Of a DNA stretch of 8,854 nucleotides, positions 6,158 through 8,854 are shown piece by piece. Within the stretch, counting starts at the first letter, position 1. Each line of letters starts with the position of its first letter. The translations under genes and the position numbers were made by a program. Source of the DNA: Oscillibacter sp. (GTDB lineage Bacteria; Bacillota; Clostridia; Oscillospirales; Oscillospiraceae); the NCBI GenBank assembly GCA_009773995.1, contig VSMY01000101.1, positions 1 through 8,854 of the forward strand. Reading direction: 5' to 3'. Under the pieces are notes generated by a model, which was given only the letters and a program-made list of their open reading frames with translations, searched no databases and had not been told where the DNA came from.

Positions 6158-6934
6158 ATGAACACCGATATCCGTTACATCTTCCTGGACCTGGGGGGCA
6201 CCTTCCGGGTCATCGACGAGGACCCCGAATACCTCTCCGCCGCCCGGGCGAAAATCGCCGAGCTCTGCGGCGTGGAAACCGACAACCCGAACCAGTGGTT
6301 CAGCGACGTCATCGACAAGCGGTATGACAAGTACCGGGACTGGGCCCTGAAATTCATGTGCGAGGCCCCGGAGGAGGTCCTGTGGACCCGGTGGCTTGCC
6401 TATGACATGGACAAAGAGCGTATTTTGAAGAACGCCGCCGAGCTGACGTACCAGTACCGCCAGACCAAGGGCCGCCGCACGGTGGTCGAGGGCGGCGCGG
6501 ACACCGTCAAGGAGCTCTGCGCACGGGGTTACACCATGGGCATCATCAGCGACTTGGTTGGCAAGCGGGAAGTGGACGAGTGGCTGGACGCCGACGGCCT
6601 CCGGCCCTACTTCAAGACCGTCCAGCAGTCCTCCATCACCTACATCCGCAAGCCCGGCCCCGCCATCTACTACTACGCCATGGAGGAAGTGGGGGCCCAG
6701 CCGGAGAACTGCTGCTACGTGGGCGACAACCTGAACCGGGACATTGTGGGGGCCAAAGCCGTGGACTTCGGCATGACGGTCACGGTGCAATACGACCGGA
6801 GCAAGCCCCTGAAGCTGACGGAGGAGAACATGCCCGACGGCAAAGTCTACACCTTCCCCCAGCTGCTGGACATCTTCCCCCAGCGGGGCAGGGTGGCCGT
6901 GGAGAAGCTCATCGCCCCCAGCGAAGGACAATAA
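6158..6934 (+). CDS. HAD-superfamily hydrolase-like protein, tandem copy 3
   Basis: This 258-residue protein is the third tandem paralogue. Motif I is FLDLGGTFR (Asp11, with Gly13 in place of the second Asp). Motif II is MGIISD (Ser131), motif III is Lys165 in IRKPGPAIY, and motif IV is VGDNLNRD (Asp190, Asp195). It is closest to copy 2 across the cap (KYRDWAL, TYQYRQTKGRR) but shares the LLDIFPQR ending with copy 1, then has about 16 extra C-terminal residues. The start follows TAGGAGG at 6141-6147; an ATG at 6151 is out of frame. It lies 81 nt after copy 2, with a hairpin between, and 18 nt before the iPGM gene. The fixed loss of the second aspartate in all three copies suggests a shared non-standard chemistry or a binding role. 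Confidence 0.88.
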   Translation: MNTDIRYIFLDLGGTFRVIDEDPEYLSAARAKIAELCGVETDNPNQWFSDVIDKRYDKYRDWALKFMCEAPEEVLWTRWLAYDMDKERILKNAAELTYQYRQTKGRRTVVEGGADTVKELCARGYTMGIISDLVGKREVDEWLDADGLRPYFKTVQQSSITYIRKPGPAIYYYAMEEVGAQPENCCYVGDNLNRDIVGAKAVDFGMTVTVQYDRSKPLKLTEENMPDGKVYTFPQLLDIFPQRGRVAVEKLIAPSEGQ

Positions 6935-6952
6935 TTCGAGGAGGTTTTTCAT

Positions 6953-8518
6953 ATGGCAGACATCAAACGCGGCGGCGCTCAGCTGGCTGAGGCCGTCAAG
7001 AAGGCATACGAGCTGGGCCAGGACGACTACCACCTGGAGCCCATGGTCCTGGTAGAGGACGGCAAGCCCGTGGGCAAGATCGGAGACGGCGACGCGGCCA
7101 TCTTCTGCTGCCGCCGGGGCGAGCGGGAAATCGAGCTCACCGAGATGTTCACCGAGCCCGATTTTGACAAAGTGGACCGCCGGATGCTCCGGGACCTGGA
7201 CTTTGTCATCATGACCATGTATCACGACAAGTTTAAGGACCTGCCCATCGCCTTCGCCCCCGCCAAGGTGGTGAAGCCCCTGGCCCAGGTCCTCAGCGAG
7301 GCGGGCAAGACTCAGTTCCACTGCGCCGAGAGCGAGAAGTTCGCCCATGTGACCTTCTTCTTCAACGGCGGCGAAAACAACCCCTTCCCCGGCGAGGACG
7401 ACGTGTGCATCCCCTCTCCCAAGGGCATCGACTTCGACCAGCAGCCCGAGCTGTCCCTGCCCAAGGTGGCGGACACCGTCATGGACGCCCTGGGCAAATA
7501 TGATTTCGTGGTGACCAACTTCGCCAACGGAGACGTCATCGGGCACACCCAGAACACGGAAGCCAAAATCAAGGCCTGCGGCTATGTGAGCCAGTACCTG
7601 GACAAAGTGGTCAACGACGCCCTGGGGAAGGGCTATGTGGTGGCCATCACGGCGGACCACGGAAACATCGAAAAGCTCTATACCGCCGCCGGGAAGCCCG
7701 ACGGGGCCCACACCACGAACCTGGTGCCCTTCATCATGATCGATCCCGCCGACAAGAGCCCCATCGCCCTGCGGGACGGCTCCCTGGGCGACGTGTCTCC
7801 CACAGTGCTGGAGGTCCTGGGCATCCCCCAGCCCGCCGAGATGGACGGCAAGCCCCTCTGCGACAAGGACTGGGGTGCGGACCGGAAGATGCTCCTCATC
7901 ATCTGCGACGGCTGGGGCCTGGGCACCGGGGACGACGGCGACGCCATCCACCTGGCGGACACCCCCTATTGGGACTCCCTGCTGGCGAACCAGTCCTGGT
8001 CCAAGCTCAACGCCTCCGGCGAGTTCGTGGGCCTGGGCGCGGGCAAGGCCGGCAACTCCGAGGCGGGCCACTCCAACCTGGGTGCGGGCCGCTGCGTGAT
8101 GCAGGACGACGTCCGGCTGGACGCCGCGGTGAAGGACGGCAGCTTCAAGCAGAATCCCATCTTCCTCCAGGCCATTGAGCACGCCAAGAAAAACGGCACC
8201 TCTTTGCACCTGCTGGCCTACCTGACCTACAAGTCCTCCCACGGCTGCATCGACTACCCCCTGAACATCTGCGAGATGGCCCGGGACAACGGGCTTAATC
8301 GGGTGTATCTCCATATCATCTTCGACGGCCGATCCACCGAGCCCGGCTCCGCCCCCACCCTGCTGGCGGAAGTGGATGAGAAGCTGGAGGCCATCGGCGT
8401 GGGCCGCGTCGTAGACGGCGTGGGCCGGGGCGTAGTTCTGGATCGGGACAAGAACTACGACAAGGTCAAACGGGCCTACGACGCCATGGTCGAGGGCGCC
8501 GGAACCCAGTACGAATAA
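6953..8518 (+). CDS. Circularly permuted cofactor-independent phosphoglycerate mutase-like enzyme
   Basis: This 521-residue protein has nearly normal iPGM length but a rearranged order. Residues 1-302 correspond to the C-terminal part of ordinary iPGM: substrate-domain arginines Arg55 and Arg58, Lys129 in EKFAHVTFFFNGG, Asp194 and His198 in NFANGDVIGHT, Asp235-His236 in ITADHGN, His253 in AHTTN, and the family-end segment IPQPAEMDGKPL. Residues 303-311 are a linker. Residues 312-521 are the native N-terminal part: Asp319 in CDGWG, catalytic Ser369 in GNSEAGH, His430, Arg460, and Arg492 and Arg498 in GRGVVLDRD. Family knowledge gives interconversion of 3- and 2-phosphoglycerate with two Mn ions via a phosphoserine. 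Asp of DGRD is Ser461 here, so the substrate may differ. It has GAGGAGG 8 nt before its ATG, a clean stop and a following hairpin. It is probably the last gene of the LacI-controlled operon. Confidence 0.9.
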   Translation: MADIKRGGAQLAEAVKKAYELGQDDYHLEPMVLVEDGKPVGKIGDGDAAIFCCRRGEREIELTEMFTEPDFDKVDRRMLRDLDFVIMTMYHDKFKDLPIAFAPAKVVKPLAQVLSEAGKTQFHCAESEKFAHVTFFFNGGENNPFPGEDDVCIPSPKGIDFDQQPELSLPKVADTVMDALGKYDFVVTNFANGDVIGHTQNTEAKIKACGYVSQYLDKVVNDALGKGYVVAITADHGNIEKLYTAAGKPDGAHTTNLVPFIMIDPADKSPIALRDGSLGDVSPTVLEVLGIPQPAEMDGKPLCDKDWGADRKMLLIICDGWGLGTGDDGDAIHLADTPYWDSLLANQSWSKLNASGEFVGLGAGKAGNSEAGHSNLGAGRCVMQDDVRLDAAVKDGSFKQNPIFLQAIEHAKKNGTSLHLLAYLTYKSSHGCIDYPLNICEMARDNGLNRVYLHIIFDGRSTEPGSAPTLLAEVDEKLEAIGVGRVVDGVGRGVVLDRDKNYDKVKRAYDAMVEGAGTQYE

Positions 8519-8530
8519 GGTTTCAGGAGC

Positions 8531-8559
8531 GAAGGCCGGGACGTAGCATCCCGGCCTTC
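8531..8559 (+). terminator. Hairpin after the iPGM gene, probable terminator
   Basis: GAAGGCCGGGA (8531-8541), a 7-nt loop and TCCCGGCCTTC (8549-8559) form a perfect 11-bp stem 12 nt after the stop codon. The following bases (CAGAATTATG) lack a T tract, so termination may be partial or factor-assisted. It marks the end of the HAD-iPGM operon, since a new promoter follows. Confidence 0.65.
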
Positions 8560-8569
8560 CAGAATTATG

Positions 8570-8606
8570 AAATTGCACGCAAAAGCGGGGAAAATGCACG
8601 CAGAAA
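8570..8606. repeat. Direct repeat TGCACGCA, 21 bp apart, upstream of the transketolase promoter
   Basis: TGCACGCA occurs at 8574-8581 and 8595-8602, and the flanking A-rich bases are also alike (13 of 16 positions from 8570 and 8591). The 21-bp offset equals two helical turns, so a dimeric or tandem regulator could bind one DNA face. The second copy ends about 27 bp before the -35 box, a usual activator position. No known regulator is recognised. Confidence 0.45.
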
Positions 8607-8629
8607 GTTTGTTAAAAATATAATTGTCA

Positions 8630-8659
8630 TTGACGGGAACGGCGCTGGTGGAGTAAAAT
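8630..8659 (+). promoter_or_regulatory. Predicted promoter for the transketolase gene
   Basis: A -35 TTGACG (8630-8635), an 18-bp spacer and a -10 TAAAAT (8654-8659) lie in the 199-bp gap after the iPGM gene. The start point would be near 8666, giving a leader of about 50 nt. The transketolase gene thus seems to be transcribed apart from the HAD-iPGM operon, with some read-through possible past the weak terminator. Confidence 0.65.
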
Positions 8660-8717
8660 ATTGCCCGAGGAAACGCTCCGCAGCATTCAACAACAAACAG
8701 GAAAGGAAGCGACACCC

Positions 8718-8854
8718 ATGAATGAGAAAAAGCTAAAAGTCCTGGCGGCTGAGATTCGGCTGGAGACGCTGAAGGTGATCCACAGCCGGGGCTTCGGCCA
8801 CGTAGGCGGGTCCATGGACCTGGCGGACCTGATGGCGGTGCTGTACGGCGAGGT
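8718..8854 (+). CDS. Transketolase N-terminal subunit (partial, runs off the window)
   Basis: Only the first 45 codons are present. The residues include IRLETLKVIHSRGFGHVGGSMDLADLMAVLYGEV, shown here in joined form as the segments IRLETLKVIH, GFGHVGGSMD and LADLMAVLYGE. These match the start of thiamine-diphosphate transketolases, where GHPGGSLS is the usual loop; here Pro is Val and the loop ends SMD. The short lead-in before IRLETL is typical of the split bacterial type, in which a separate C-terminal subunit gene follows; that gene would lie beyond the window. A strong AGGAAAGGAAG ribosome binding site (8700-8710) precedes the ATG. The role is exchange of two-carbon units between sugar phosphates in the pentose phosphate pathway, although a relative acting on other ketose substrates cannot be excluded. 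Confidence 0.85.
   Translation, partial: MNEKKLKVLAAEIRLETLKVIHSRGFGHVGGSMDLADLMAVLYGE

Noticed and set aside
6953..8518. The iPGM-like gene as a truncated gene, pseudogene or two fused fragments
   Set aside because: Every segment of a full iPGM is present once, in frame, at near-normal total length with its catalytic residues. Only the order is changed.
5270..8599. A 1109-codon open frame on the minus strand running under all of HAD copies 2 and 3 and the iPGM gene
   Set aside because: It is antisense to clearly conserved genes, crosses their intergenic gaps and has low-complexity Gly/Val/His/Leu-rich content. Long antisense frames arise from strong G/C third-position bias in the real genes.
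1..8854. CRISPR array, insertion sequence, tRNA or rRNA
   Set aside because: I saw no regularly spaced repeats, transposase motifs, terminal inverted repeats flanking a gene, or tRNA/rRNA-like segments.

Overview
The window looks like a chromosomal segment from a GC-rich member of the Clostridia, plausibly an Oscillospiraceae-type gut bacterium. The reasons are strong AGGAGG ribosome binding sites, codon third positions that are mostly G or C, a DUF2156 protein of the Firmicutes type, a LacI regulator with local operators, and a transketolase that begins as a short N-terminal-subunit type. This assignment is inference; no rRNA or tRNA is present to test it.

Layout. From 120 to 1523 (+) lies a DUF2156-GNAT fusion protein, preceded by an imperfect copy of its own 5' end. 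A perfect 10-bp hairpin terminator (1531-1554) separates it from a convergent three-gene operon on the minus strand: a LacI-family repressor (4242 to 3232), a PHP-domain metal phosphoesterase (3177 to 2449) and a PfkB-family kinase (2452 to 1571, overlapping the PHP gene by ATGA). A 339-bp divergent intergenic region (4243-4581) holds two opposed consensus-like promoters and two near-identical inverted LacI-type operators 209 bp apart. Reading right from it is a four-gene plus-strand operon: three tandem paralogous HAD-like proteins (4582-5316, 5339-6076, 6158-6934) and a phosphoglycerate-mutase-like enzyme (6953-8518). A hairpin (8531-8559) follows, then a new promoter and the first 45 codons of a transketolase N-terminal subunit that runs off the window.

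The main discovery is that the 6953-8518 protein is a circularly permuted cofactor-independent phosphoglycerate mutase (iPGM). The part that is C-terminal in ordinary iPGM comes first, a short linker joins the native C-terminus to the native N-terminus, and the part carrying the DGWG motif and the catalytic serine (GNSEAGH) comes last. The break falls inside the substrate-binding domain. All metal and catalytic residues I can place are kept, but the usual DGRD substrate motif reads DGRS. It is co-transcribed with three HAD paralogues that all lack the second aspartate of the HAD nucleophile motif.

The working picture is a LacI-controlled sugar-phosphate or phosphoester module: kinase, PHP phosphoesterase, three atypical HAD proteins and a permuted, possibly re-specialised phosphomutase, next to pentose-phosphate metabolism. 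The substrate cannot be read from the sequence.
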